The notes: generated by a model from the sequence alone, not told the origin. 64,000 bases of DNA from Nocardia mangyaensis (GCF_001886715.1 NZ_CP018082.1:4278001-4342000); one strand, 5' to 3'; numbered from the stretch's first letter, positions 21,947-29,226 are shown. Numbers and translations are program-made.

Positions 21947-22330
21947 ATGGTCACAGAAGTCGTCGCCGCGGTGATCCTGGCAATCGTCGGCCTGGTGCAC
22001 GTGATACCCGGCGTGATCGCCCTCGCGCCGAGCCGAGCGGCCACCGCCTACGGCACCTCGATCCCGGACCGGGACTTCGAACTACTCCTGCGCCACCGGG
22101 CCGTTCTACTCGGCACGGTCGGCATCGGCTTGCTCGTCTGCGCATTCATGCCCGCCGCCAGACCTGTCACGATCGCAGCCGGAATCATCAGCACCGCTTC
22201 ATTTCTCGCACTGACGGCCGTCATCGGCCCGAGTCAGCTGAATTCGCGCACGCTGCGAGTGGCCCGCGTCGATGTCATCGCGCTGGTCGCGTTGATCGCC
22301 GCGACATGTCTGCTGGCAGTTGGCGGCTGA
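21947..22330 (+). CDS. Small four-helix membrane protein of unknown function
   Basis: A 127-residue hydrophobic protein with four predicted helices, at about 3-25, 48-66, 72-91 and 105-125, short loops and no catalytic motif. The ATG at 21947 was chosen: AAGGAG lies 6 nt upstream, and the frame's earlier ATGs overlap the divergent AraC-type gene. The divergent arrangement suggests it is, or was, the AraC regulator's target. I do not recognise a family. Confidence 0.7.
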   Translation: MVTEVVAAVILAIVGLVHVIPGVIALAPSRAATAYGTSIPDRDFELLLRHRAVLLGTVGIGLLVCAFMPAARPVTIAAGIISTASFLALTAVIGPSQLNSRTLRVARVDVIALVALIAATCLLAVGG

Positions 22331-22408
22331 ACGCCGCCACGGCTCAGTTCGAAGTCGGCGTCGTTCCCGCTGCAGACATCGGTCCCCGCACACCATGTCC
22401 CGGTGCGT

Positions 22409-23212
22409 TCACTCCCATGTCGCCGTGGCGGGGTCTGTGCCGTTGGCGCGGGCGTTGGCGTCGATGATGTCGCGCAGCCATGCGGTCAGGCCGGGGGTGA
22501 GTCCGTCGTAGAACGCGGTGTAATCGGGGTCGGTGATGTAGCGGCGGCCCAGGCAGACGTGCATCGCGTGGGTGCAGTCGAAGTACTGGGACAAGGACGC
22601 GCGGTGTCGTTCGGCGAGTGCGTCGGCGCGGGGATCGCCGGGGACCACACCGGATCGGCAGGCCGCGGCGAGGTCGGCGTGCAGTGCTTCGGTCTCGGCG
22701 GTGATGCGCTGCCAGTCCGCGGCGGATCGGGTGGCGGCGCGCTCGGCGTACTGGGCCCACTGCGGGGTGTCGCCCCACTGTTCGTGGGCCTGATCCACCC
22801 AGGCGGGTTGCCAGTGGCCGCCGAAGATCGCGATCTGGTCCTCGGCGGACAGCAGGATGCCCGATTCCCTGGCCGCGATCATCCGGTCCACCGCCTCGGC
22901 CATCTGCTCGAGGCGGTCGATCCTGGCGCCCAGCTCGTCGCGTTGGCGGCGCAGAGTGCTGAGGGCTTCGGCGGCGGGTGCGTCGAGCAGGGCGCCGATC
23001 TCGTCGAGCGCGACACCGAGTTCCCGGTAGACGAGTACCCGGTGGGCGCGGGCCAGGTCGGCGGCGGTGTAGAGCCGATAGCCCGCGGGCGTGCGCTCGG
23101 ACGGACTCACCAACCCGACGGTGTCCCAGTGGTGCAGGGTGCGGGTGGTGACGCCGAGCAGTCGGGCCGCCGCGCCGACGGTGCGGTGGTCCGTGGTGGA
23201 CGGTTGCGCCAT
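22409..23212 (-). CDS. MerR-family regulator with a TipAS-type C-terminal domain
   Basis: A 267-residue regulator. The MerR winged helix (V-G-A-A-A-R-L-L-G-V-T-T-R-T-L-H-H-W-D-T-V-G-L) and the A-G-Y-R-L-Y-T wing are followed by a coiled linker. A C-terminal helical domain with Q-W-A-Q-Y-A-E-R, the pattern H-R-A-S-L-S-Q-Y-F-D-C and the Y-I-T-D-P-D-Y-T-A-F-Y-D stretch is typical of TipAS, the antibiotic-binding domain of TipA. The ATG at 23212 gives the standard start. It lies 32 nt after the VOC gene and is probably in the operon driven by the ECF41 promoter at 23951-23977. Confidence 0.9.
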   Translation of the reverse strand: MAQPSTTDHRTVGAAARLLGVTTRTLHHWDTVGLVSPSERTPAGYRLYTAADLARAHRVLVYRELGVALDEIGALLDAPAAEALSTLRRQRDELGARIDRLEQMAEAVDRMIAARESGILLSAEDQIAIFGGHWQPAWVDQAHEQWGDTPQWAQYAERAATRSAADWQRITAETEALHADLAAACRSGVVPGDPRADALAERHRASLSQYFDCTHAMHVCLGRRYITDPDYTAFYDGLTPGLTAWLRDIIDANARANGTDPATATWE

Positions 23213-23244
23213 GTCCACCAGTCTGCCCGGCGTCGGCGGCATCG

Positions 23245-23745
23245 CTACGGCGCCTCGATGCCGATCGACCGCGGATGCGCGGCTTCTGGACTGTCCGGGT
23301 CGTAGGGGCGCGCCGCGGTCATGATCACCCGCGTGTTCTCCGGCGTGCGGACCTCGAGCTCCACCGAATTCCACGGCATCTGTCGCGGCCCCGCCGTGCA
23401 GCCCGGAATCGCCTGCTCACACGCGGCGGAGATCGCGTCGAGCTCCCCGAGAACACACGAGAAGCTCACGGTGAGCGCGGGTGCCTCGGCGGCCGGGGCC
23501 CCGGGGACGAGCAGGACGTCCTGGAACGCCCAGCGCCGCAGATGCGTGAGCTGCGCCGACACCGAGAACAGGTCGACGAAGCCGAGCACCTCGGTCCAGA
23601 AGGCCACCGAAGCGGCGAGGTCGGCGGTCTGCACGGTCACGAACATCGGCATGCCGTAGAGGCCGCGGAACGGCTCGGGCGCCACCGCATCGGGGCCGGG
23701 GATCGGCACGGGGCTGATATCGAAGGCGGGGAATGTTTCGGTCAT
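23245..23745 (-). CDS. VOC (glyoxalase / bleomycin-resistance fold) protein
   Basis: A 166-residue vicinal-oxygen-chelate protein. The first beta-alpha-beta module begins M-F-V-T-V-Q-T-A-D-L-A-A-S-V-A-F-W-T-E-V-L-G-F, and the second ends with V-E-L-E-V-R-T-P-E-N-T. Substrate unknown; family members bind metals or drugs, or act as dioxygenases. It lies between the truncated carboxymuconolactone-decarboxylase remnant (5 nt upstream) and the MerR/TipAS gene, all on one strand behind an ECF41 promoter. With a drug-binding-type regulator beside it, a detoxification role is possible but unproven. Confidence 0.85.
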   Translation of the reverse strand: MTETFPAFDISPVPIPGPDAVAPEPFRGLYGMPMFVTVQTADLAASVAFWTEVLGFVDLFSVSAQLTHLRRWAFQDVLLVPGAPAAEAPALTVSFSCVLGELDAISAACEQAIPGCTAGPRQMPWNSVELEVRTPENTRVIMTAARPYDPDSPEAAHPRSIGIEAP

Positions 23746-23750
23746 ACGAG

Positions 23751-23906
23751 TCAGCGTGAACCCTTACGCAACGTGAGGGTCAAGTTCACCAGCCCCCTGG
23801 TGCTCTCCGCCAGCGACGACTGGTCGATGATCACCGCGGCCGCGGCGAATCGCTTGCTGAACCTGGTGGCGAGCTCGTTGGTGAACAGGTCGAATCGTGC
23901 GCTCAT
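23751..23906 (-). pseudogene. Carboxymuconolactone decarboxylase / AhpD-like protein, N-terminal remnant
   Basis: A 51-codon frame starting at 23906 (GAGGA 7 nt upstream) reads S-A-R-F-D-L-F...F-A-A-A-A-V-I-I-D-Q-S-S-L-A. This resembles the first 40-45 residues of CMD/AhpD-family proteins found beside ECF41 sigma genes. It then ends in a non-family tail, L-R-K-G-S-R-stop, where the family continues into the Cys-x-x-Cys redox centre. The catalytic part is therefore missing. The upstream ECF41 promoter is still perfect, so the remnant now acts mainly as a leader for the VOC and MerR genes. Confidence 0.6.
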
Positions 23907-23950
23907 GGCGTCGTCCTCGCGGGTGGTGTTGGCTGGGTGGACGACCACAA

Positions 23951-23977
23951 GACGCCGGGCACTCAGACCCTGTGACA
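23951..23977 (-). promoter_or_regulatory. ECF41-type promoter, leftward (CMD remnant-VOC-MerR)
   Basis: The minus strand has TGTCACA, then exactly 16 nt, then CGTC: the published ECF41 consensus TGTCACA-N16-CGTC. It lies 45 nt upstream of the CMD remnant start and faces away from the sigma gene. Confidence 0.85.
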
Positions 23978-24012
23978 GCACCGCCGACATGACGCGGATC
24001 ACCGAGCATGGC

Positions 24013-24039
24013 TGTCACATCGCGGCGCTCTCGGGCGTC
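24013..24039 (+). promoter_or_regulatory. ECF41-type promoter, rightward (sigma gene itself)
   Basis: TGTCACA (24013-24019), 16 nt, CGTC (24036-24039): an exact ECF41 consensus. It implies autoregulation of the sigma gene. Because transcription must start near 24045, it excludes the ATG at 24042 and supports the start at 24078. Confidence 0.85.
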
Positions 24040-24077
24040 TGGTGTGCGACAGAACCGCCGATCGACAGGAGTCACCG

Positions 24078-24968
24078 ATGAGCGAGCGCATGGACCCCGC
24101 GACCGAGTCGTTCGTCGCGCACCGCAATCTGCTGTTCACCGTCGCCTACGAGATGCTCGGTTCGGCCGCCGACGCCGAGGACGTCCTGCAGGAGACCTGG
24201 CTGCGCTGGGCCGATGTAGAGCTCGCGACCGTGCGGGATCAACGCGCCTATCTGGTCAGGATCACCACCCGCCAGTCGTTGAGCAGATTGCGCACGCTGG
24301 GGCGGCGCAAGGAGAACTACGTCGGGCCGTGGCTGCCGGAGCCGCTGCTGACCACCCCCGACATCGCCGACGACGTCACGCTGGCCGACAGCGTGTCGAT
24401 GGCGATGCTGCTGGTCATGGAGACGCTCGCCCCGGTCGAGCGGGCGGTGTTCGTGCTGCGCGAGGTGTTCGACCTGCCCTACGACGAGATCGCCGACGCG
24501 GTGGACAAGACCCCCGCCGCAGTCCGCCAGATCGCCCACCGCGCGCGAGCGCACGTCGCCGCCCGCAGACCGCGCGGCGTCGTGTCCTCGACCGAGAGCC
24601 GCCACGCCCTCGAAGCCTTCGGGCGCGCGGTCGAGACCGGCGACCTCCAGGGTCTGCTCGACCTGCTCGCTCCCGATGTCGTGCTGCTCGCCGACGGCGG
24701 CGGTGTCGTCAAGGCGGTGGTCAACCCGATCTTCGGGGCCGACAAGGTCGTCCGCCTGCTCGGCGGCGGGATCCCCAGGATCACCGGGCCCGTCTCGACC
24801 GAGGTCGTGCAGCTCAACGGCGCTCCGGCACTGACGATTCGGATCGACGGCGTGATCGACTGCATCATGGCCGTCCGCATCGACGACGGCGCGATCTCGG
24901 GGCTCTACATCGTTCGCAACCCGGAGAAGCTGTCGCGCGTGGAGCGCGAGACCGCGGTGAGCCGCTGA
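24078..24968 (+). CDS. ECF41-family RNA polymerase sigma factor (SigJ-like)
   Basis: A 296-residue extracytoplasmic-function sigma factor. Sigma region 2 (about 11-75) and region 4 (about 113-165) are followed by a SnoaL-like C-terminal domain that regulates activity in place of an anti-sigma factor. ECF41 hallmarks are visible: W-L-P-E-P (85-89) in the linker, D-G-G-G (206-209), and N-P-E-K-L (281-285, normally N-P-D-K-L). Start chosen for AGGAG 6 nt upstream and by the promoter position. It faces the CMD remnant-VOC-MerR operon across two exact ECF41 promoters. The signal it senses is unknown. Confidence 0.95.
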   Translation: MSERMDPATESFVAHRNLLFTVAYEMLGSAADAEDVLQETWLRWADVELATVRDQRAYLVRITTRQSLSRLRTLGRRKENYVGPWLPEPLLTTPDIADDVTLADSVSMAMLLVMETLAPVERAVFVLREVFDLPYDEIADAVDKTPAAVRQIAHRARAHVAARRPRGVVSSTESRHALEAFGRAVETGDLQGLLDLLAPDVVLLADGGGVVKAVVNPIFGADKVVRLLGGGIPRITGPVSTEVVQLNGAPALTIRIDGVIDCIMAVRIDDGAISGLYIVRNPEKLSRVERETAVSR

Positions 24969-24990
24969 GCTCCGCCCTGCTACAAGTGGA

Positions 24991-25872
24991 GTGGTGACGC
25001 AGGTCGATATTCCGCTGAGTGAGGACATCCGCGCCGCCGTCGCGGCCGAGTGGGGAATCCGAGGTGAGGGCGAACGCCTCTCCGGCGGTGGCGAATCCGC
25101 CGCGTACCGCGTCGGCGAAGTGGTCGTGCGGATCGGCGGGCTCGACCGCGATCCAGCCGAGGTGCAGTGGTGCAACGGCATCGCCGTCGCGGCCGGTGCG
25201 GTCGACGAGGTCGTGGCGCCGCTGGCCCGCGCCGACGGGTCGACAGTCGCGGTGGTGCACGGCCGTCCGGTCACCGTGTGGCCGCTGGTCGACGGACAGT
25301 GGGTCGACGTGGACGACCCCGTCCAGGTCGCCGAAGCCGCAACGCTGCTGGCCCGCGTGCATCGCACGCTGGCCGATCATCGACCGCCACCACGCCCCCG
25401 CCCCGGCTTCCTCGAGGTCGGCCTGGACGGCACACCCTCGACCGAACTACCCGACCCCGAGCTCGACCGCTGGCTCGCCGAGTTCACCCGCACCGCCCGC
25501 GTGCAACCGCTCCACGGCGACTATTCCGAGGCGAACCTCCTCGCCCACGACGGACACGTCACAGCACTGCTCGACTGGGACGCAGCCCTCATCGGCCCAC
25601 CCGAGGTCGAATTGGCCTCGGCCGCACTGGAGTTCGCCGACGAATTCGGCCAGGACCCCACCGCGGCCCGCCACTTCGTCGCGACCTACCACGCCGCAGG
25701 CGGCACAGCCTCCCCCCTCGACGACCGCACCCGCACCCAACTCATGCGACACCGCCTCCGCCGCGAAGCCGCCTACTTCACCCTCACCGTCGCCCGCGGT
25801 GCCGAACACGACGAAGACGACCTCGCCTACCACCACGAACGCCTGACCGCCTTCCACCGCCTGAGGCTGTAG
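24991..25872 (+). CDS. APH-fold phosphotransferase
   Basis: A 293-residue protein of the aminoglycoside phosphotransferase / choline kinase superfamily. It has an N-lobe with G-G-G-E-S-A-A-Y-R-V and V-V-V-R-I-G, the catalytic loop H-G-D-Y-S-E-A-N-L-L near residue 172 and the metal-binding L-D-W-D. It probably phosphorylates a small hydroxylated substrate; drug resistance cannot be claimed from sequence. Two adjacent GTG codons (24991 and 24994) are possible starts, and I gave the first. It lies 22 nt after the ECF41 sigma gene and 23 nt before the P-loop gene. Confidence 0.85.
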   Translation: MVTQVDIPLSEDIRAAVAAEWGIRGEGERLSGGGESAAYRVGEVVVRIGGLDRDPAEVQWCNGIAVAAGAVDEVVAPLARADGSTVAVVHGRPVTVWPLVDGQWVDVDDPVQVAEAATLLARVHRTLADHRPPPRPRPGFLEVGLDGTPSTELPDPELDRWLAEFTRTARVQPLHGDYSEANLLAHDGHVTALLDWDAALIGPPEVELASAALEFADEFGQDPTAARHFVATYHAAGGTASPLDDRTRTQLMRHRLRREAAYFTLTVARGAEHDEDDLAYHHERLTAFHRLRL

Positions 25873-25895
25873 TCGAGATCAGTAGGGTCTTCGCG

Positions 25896-26504
25896 GTGAT
25901 CGTTGCTGTGGAAGGGCCCAGTGCTGCGGGGAAGACGACGTGGTGTCGAGGTTCGGGGCTGGCGTTCGTTGCCGAGTACGCGCCCACCGGGGTGGAGCCG
26001 GAGGGGGCCGATCTGGTTGGGCAGGCGGCGTACTGGGTGGGCGTGAATTCTCAGCGGTGGGCGAAGGCGCTGGAGTTGTCGGGCACTACCGGGGTCGCGG
26101 TGTGTGACAGTGATCCGCTGAAGCTGCACTACAGCTGGTGCCTGGCGGCGGTGGGTGCGGCGCCGTTCTCGCGGTTCGAACATGAACTCGCTGCCGTCCG
26201 TAGCGCCTTCGCGCGGCGTCAGCTCGGACTTCCCGATGTTGTGCTGTTGTCGATTCCGGATGCACCGCGGCTGATGGCACAACGCCTCGGCGATCCGACT
26301 CGACGCCGTCGACACTTCGACCTGCACGCACGCCTTTCCGAACCGCTGGCCGAATGGTATGCCGCCCTGGAGCGACTCGACTCCGGACGTGTCATCGACG
26401 GTTTTCCGCCTGCACTCGACCTCGAGACGTTGGCACCGCCACGTCGGGATCGCTACGACCTGGACCTGCTCGACAGCTTGGTCGACGGACTGCCCACCGT
26501 GTGA
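25896..26504 (+). CDS. P-loop kinase-like ATPase
   Basis: A 202-residue protein opening with a Walker A loop, V-E-G-P-S-A-A-G-K-T-T (about 5-15), then an alpha-beta kinase-like core with V-C-D-S-D-P-L-K-L-H and V-V-L-L-S-I-P-D-A-P. It resembles small nucleoside/nucleotide-kinase-type P-loop proteins, but I cannot name a substrate. Start: a GTG directly before the I-V-A-V-E-G-P strand; a longer frame upstream overlaps the phosphotransferase gene. It is probably co-transcribed with that gene. Confidence 0.7.
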   Translation: MIVAVEGPSAAGKTTWCRGSGLAFVAEYAPTGVEPEGADLVGQAAYWVGVNSQRWAKALELSGTTGVAVCDSDPLKLHYSWCLAAVGAAPFSRFEHELAAVRSAFARRQLGLPDVVLLSIPDAPRLMAQRLGDPTRRRRHFDLHARLSEPLAEWYAALERLDSGRVIDGFPPALDLETLAPPRRDRYDLDLLDSLVDGLPTV

Positions 26505-26545
26505 CGTATCGACGGTCGGCGGCCGCTGACACCACCGCACTGCGT

Positions 26546-26561
26546 TCGAACACACATTCGA
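26546..26561. promoter_or_regulatory. LexA (SOS) box upstream of alkB
   Basis: TCGAAC-ACAC-ATTCGA matches the mycobacterial SOS box TCGAAC-N4-GTTCGA at 11 of 12 positions. It ends 9 bp before the alkB -10 hexamer TAGGAT, where LexA would block RNA polymerase. Confidence 0.7.
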
Positions 26562-26569
26562 ATCGCTGG

Positions 26570-26575
26570 TAGGAT
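26570..26575 (+). promoter_or_regulatory. -10 element of alkB, giving a leaderless transcript
   Basis: TAGGAT ends 7 nt before the alkB ATG, so transcription would begin at or next to the start codon. No Shine-Dalgarno sequence is present, in line with leaderless translation. Confidence 0.5.
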
Positions 26576-26582
26576 CGCCGAC

Positions 26583-27206
26583 ATGTCGTTACCCCTGCAG
26601 AGTTCGCTGTTCGACGGTGATGCGGTGGCGTTGGGTTCACTCTCGGCGGTTCGACGGACCCCACTCGACGCGAGCTCCTGGGTGGATGTCCTACCTGGAT
26701 GGCTGAGTGGGGCGGGTGTGATGTTCGACCGGCTGGCCGAGCGGGTGCCGTGGCATGCCGAGCGGCGGCCGATGTACGACCGGGTGGTCGACGTGCCGCG
26801 ACTGGTGTCGTTCTTCGGGGAGAACGATCCACTGCCCGACCGCATCCTGGTCGAGGCGAGGACGGCGCTCTCGGCGCATTACGCGAGCGAGCTCGGCGAA
26901 CCGTTCCGGACCGCGGGGCTGTGTTTCTATCGCGACGGCCGCGACAGCGTGGCCTGGCACGGCGACACGATCGGGCGCGGCGCCACCCACGACACGATGG
27001 TCGCGATCGTCTCGGTCGGCGCGGCCCGGTCGCTACTGCTGCGGCCGCGCGGCGGGGGCGCGAGCGTGCGATTCGCCGCCGGACACGGGGACCTACTGGT
27101 GATGGGCGGCGCGTGTCAGCGCACCTGGGAGCACGCCGTGCCGAAGACCACACGCCCAGTGGGCCCGCGCATCAGCGTTCAGTTCCGCACGCGCGACGTC
27201 CGCTGA
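26583..27206 (+). CDS. alkB: AlkB-type alpha-ketoglutarate-dependent dioxygenase (alkylated DNA repair)
   Basis: Removes methyl groups from 1-methyladenine and 3-methylcytosine by iron- and 2-oxoglutarate-dependent oxidation. The 207-residue protein has all ligands: iron-binding His126 and Asp128 in W-H-G-D-T-I-G, His184 in W-E-H-A-V-P-K-T, and 2-oxoglutarate-binding Arg196 and Arg202 in G-P-R-I-S-V-Q-F-R. The substrate lid includes F-Y-R-D-G-R-D-S. A LexA-type box and a TAGGAT -10 hexamer lie immediately upstream, suggesting damage induction from a leaderless transcript. No ada, alkA or ogt gene is nearby. Confidence 0.95.
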   Translation: MSLPLQSSLFDGDAVALGSLSAVRRTPLDASSWVDVLPGWLSGAGVMFDRLAERVPWHAERRPMYDRVVDVPRLVSFFGENDPLPDRILVEARTALSAHYASELGEPFRTAGLCFYRDGRDSVAWHGDTIGRGATHDTMVAIVSVGAARSLLLRPRGGGASVRFAAGHGDLLVMGGACQRTWEHAVPKTTRPVGPRISVQFRTRDVR

Positions 27207-27214
27207 CAACACCC

Positions 27215-27245
27215 TTGACCTCAACCATGGTTGAGCAATCACGAT
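27215..27245 (+). promoter_or_regulatory. MerR/SoxR-type promoter upstream of the SnoaL-like gene
   Basis: TTGACC (27215-27220), a 19-bp spacer holding the 16-bp perfect palindrome CTCAACCATGGTTGAG (27220-27235), then CACGAT (27240-27245). An over-long 19-bp spacer spanned by a dyad is the hallmark of MerR-activated promoters. Transcription would start at about 27252, on the third ATG of the gene. Confidence 0.65.
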
Positions 27246-27252
27246 GATGATC

Positions 27253-27696
27253 ATGAACAGCACCGAACCCCCGGCCATCGAAGACCGCTCCATCGACCAC
27301 GCCGCCGACGTCGCGGCGATTCACGCGATCATCGCCGACACCCAGACCGCCATGAACACCAACGACGCCGAACTACTGGCCGCGCCGTTCACCGCCAACG
27401 CCAGCGTCGGCAACGCCGTCGGCGGAGTGCTCCACGGACACGACGCGGTACTGGAGGCGACTCGGCGCGGACTGTCCGGCTTCCTGAGAGAAGAGCACGT
27501 CCGCTACGACGTCACCGAAGTCTCGTTCCTTCGCCCAGATGTCGCCATCGCCCGCAAGCAGGCCCGCGCCACCGCCGCCGACGGCACGCTGATCGACACC
27601 GAGCCCGCCATGGTCGCCCTGTATGTCCTGGTGAAAGAAGGCGGTACGTGGTGGACCGCGGCGCGACAGAACACACTGGTGCCGCCCGCACAGTGA
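27253..27696 (+). CDS. SnoaL-like / SgcJ-EcaC-type small protein (DUF4440-like)
   Basis: A 147-residue NTF2-fold protein. It has the A-I-H-A-I-I-A-D-T-Q-T-A-M-N-T-N-D helix, then A-P-F-T-A-N-A-S-V-G-N, a G-H-D-A-V-L-E segment and the closing W-W-T-A-A-R-Q-N-T strand. Such proteins act as isomerases, oxygenase-like enzymes or binding proteins, and the exact reaction is not readable. Two earlier ATGs (27244, 27247) lie inside the predicted -10 box, so I chose the ATG at 27253, which would be leaderless. The MerR-type promoter upstream suggests induction by a redox-active or toxic compound. Confidence 0.75.
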   Translation: MNSTEPPAIEDRSIDHAADVAAIHAIIADTQTAMNTNDAELLAAPFTANASVGNAVGGVLHGHDAVLEATRRGLSGFLREEHVRYDVTEVSFLRPDVAIARKQARATAADGTLIDTEPAMVALYVLVKEGGTWWTAARQNTLVPPAQ

Positions 27697-28003
27697 CTCC
27701 GGGCCGAGCCGAGCCAGGATCTCCCGCAGCGCGCGAGTCGATCGCGCCGCGGGCTCACCGGCCGGTCGGGGCCCGCCTGACTCGCCGAGGTCGCCCGGCA
27801 TCGGCCTGCCGCGCTGGGTGCGGTTCTGCTACGGCCCTGATCACGAGATATTTTCCACTGCTCGGCGATTCATCGAGTTGATCATGAGCAGTGTGACCGG
27901 GGCAGGAACGATGTTCGCGTGGGTCGAGTTCGGAACCGAGCGGCGGAACCGGTCACCGGGTACGGTCCGGCGAGATGTCGGGGATGGCCCGTAGGATTCG
28001 GGC
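27697..28003. other. 307-bp spacer with candidate leaderless promoter for the serpin gene
   Basis: No gene was seen. An AT-richer patch lies at 27840-27890. At 27992-27997 the hexamer TAGGAT stands 6 nt before the serpin ATG, the same arrangement as at alkB, suggesting a leaderless transcript. Confidence 0.45.
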
Positions 28004-29200
28004 ATGGGGAGTCCATTGACGGCGCAGGTGCGTGCGGCCAACGCGCTCACCGAACGGTGGTCGGCGACGTTCGCCGCGGCGGACGCGGTGGTCTCGGGTG
28101 CGGGGCTGTGGCCGTTGCTGGCGGTGCTGGCCGGGGCGGCCGGGGGCGGGGCTCGCGCCGAGCTGGCCGATGCGGTCGGGATCCGTGCCGAGGACGCGCA
28201 CGCGGCGGGGTTGGAGCTGTTGCGCGCGCTCGATGAATCTCGTGAGGTGTCGACGGCGATCGGCACCTGGGTGCGGCCGGGGCTGGAGTTGCGTCCGGAG
28301 TGGGTGCACAGCATGCCTGTCGGGACCGTCGGCGTCCTGGGTGATCAGGCCGTGCTCGACGCCTGGGCGCGCGACCACACGCAGGGTCTGATCGAACAAT
28401 TTCCGCTACAGATCACGCCGGAGACCGTGCTCGCCGTGGCGACCGCGCTCGTGGCGCGCACGCAGTGGGTGCAGCCGTTCGAGCCGCGGGAGTTCGCGCC
28501 GGAAACCGGTCCGTGGCAGGGACATCGGGGGCCGGGTCTGCGACGGTTCTCGCGGGGTGACCGCAGTGTCTCGATCCTCGGCGAGGATGTCACCCGAGTC
28601 GTGGTCACCGGTCGCGGTGAGTTCGATGTCCATCTTCTGATCAGCGCCGACGGACCGCGCCACGGCCTCGCCGCCGGGATCGCCGCGCTCGACGACGCGA
28701 TCGAGGTGCGGACGGACCCGCCCGCCGGCAGCATCGCGCCATGCCTGACCGTGCGCCGGGTCGAGTCATGGGGTGGCGGCAACGGCACCTCGCTGGCCCT
28801 GCCCCCCTTCGAGGTGCGCAGCGCGCACGACCTGACGGGCCAGGCGGCACTGTTCGGTCTCACCACCGCGCTCGACGGGTCGCGGGGTCATTTTCCCGGG
28901 CTCAGCGACACTCCGCTCGCGCTGAACGCGGCGGCCCAGCATGTGCTGGCACGGTTCGATGCCACCGGTTTCGAGGCGGCCGCCGTCACCGCTGTCGCGA
29001 TGGCCGTGGCGGGGATGCCGCGCAAGCAGTGGTCGACGATCACCTCCGTGACGATCGATCGGCCGTTCGGATTCCTGGCGGTGGACCGCGCGAGCGGGCT
29101 GGTCCTGGTCGCCGGTCAGGTCACCGAGCCGCCGCGAGACCGGGTCCGACCTGCCACTACCGAGTCCGCGAGGGCGCGATTCCCGGAGCCGCCACCGTGA
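28004..29200 (+). CDS. Serpin-family protein (serine protease inhibitor fold)
   Basis: A 398-residue protein of typical serpin length. Matching landmarks: N-terminal helix A-A-N-A-L-T-E-R-W, central V-A-T-A-L-V-A-R-T-Q-W-V-Q-P-F (the serpin N-A-x-Y-F-K-x-x-W-x-x-P-F strand), hinge G322-F-E-A-A-A-V-T (consensus G-T-E-A-A-A-A-T), and C-terminal D-R-P-F-G-F-L-A-V-D-R-A-S-G-L-V-L-V-A-G. The hinge Ala run suggests an inhibitory type, although P14 is Phe instead of Thr/Ser. Counting from the hinge puts P1-P1' at Ala336-Gly337. There is no signal peptide, so it is probably cytoplasmic. Target protease unknown. A Pro/Arg tail follows the fold. Confidence 0.75.
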   Translation: MGSPLTAQVRAANALTERWSATFAAADAVVSGAGLWPLLAVLAGAAGGGARAELADAVGIRAEDAHAAGLELLRALDESREVSTAIGTWVRPGLELRPEWVHSMPVGTVGVLGDQAVLDAWARDHTQGLIEQFPLQITPETVLAVATALVARTQWVQPFEPREFAPETGPWQGHRGPGLRRFSRGDRSVSILGEDVTRVVVTGRGEFDVHLLISADGPRHGLAAGIAALDDAIEVRTDPPAGSIAPCLTVRRVESWGGGNGTSLALPPFEVRSAHDLTGQAALFGLTTALDGSRGHFPGLSDTPLALNAAAQHVLARFDATGFEAAAVTAVAMAVAGMPRKQWSTITSVTIDRPFGFLAVDRASGLVLVAGQVTEPPRDRVRPATTESARARFPEPPP

Positions 29201-29226
29201 GACCGGTAATCGGCGTTGTCGATCAT

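Noticed and set aside
24042..24077. Earlier ATG for the ECF41 sigma gene
   Set aside because: It would lie upstream of the transcript start predicted by the ECF41 promoter, and it lacks a ribosome-binding site; the ATG at 24078 has AGGAG.
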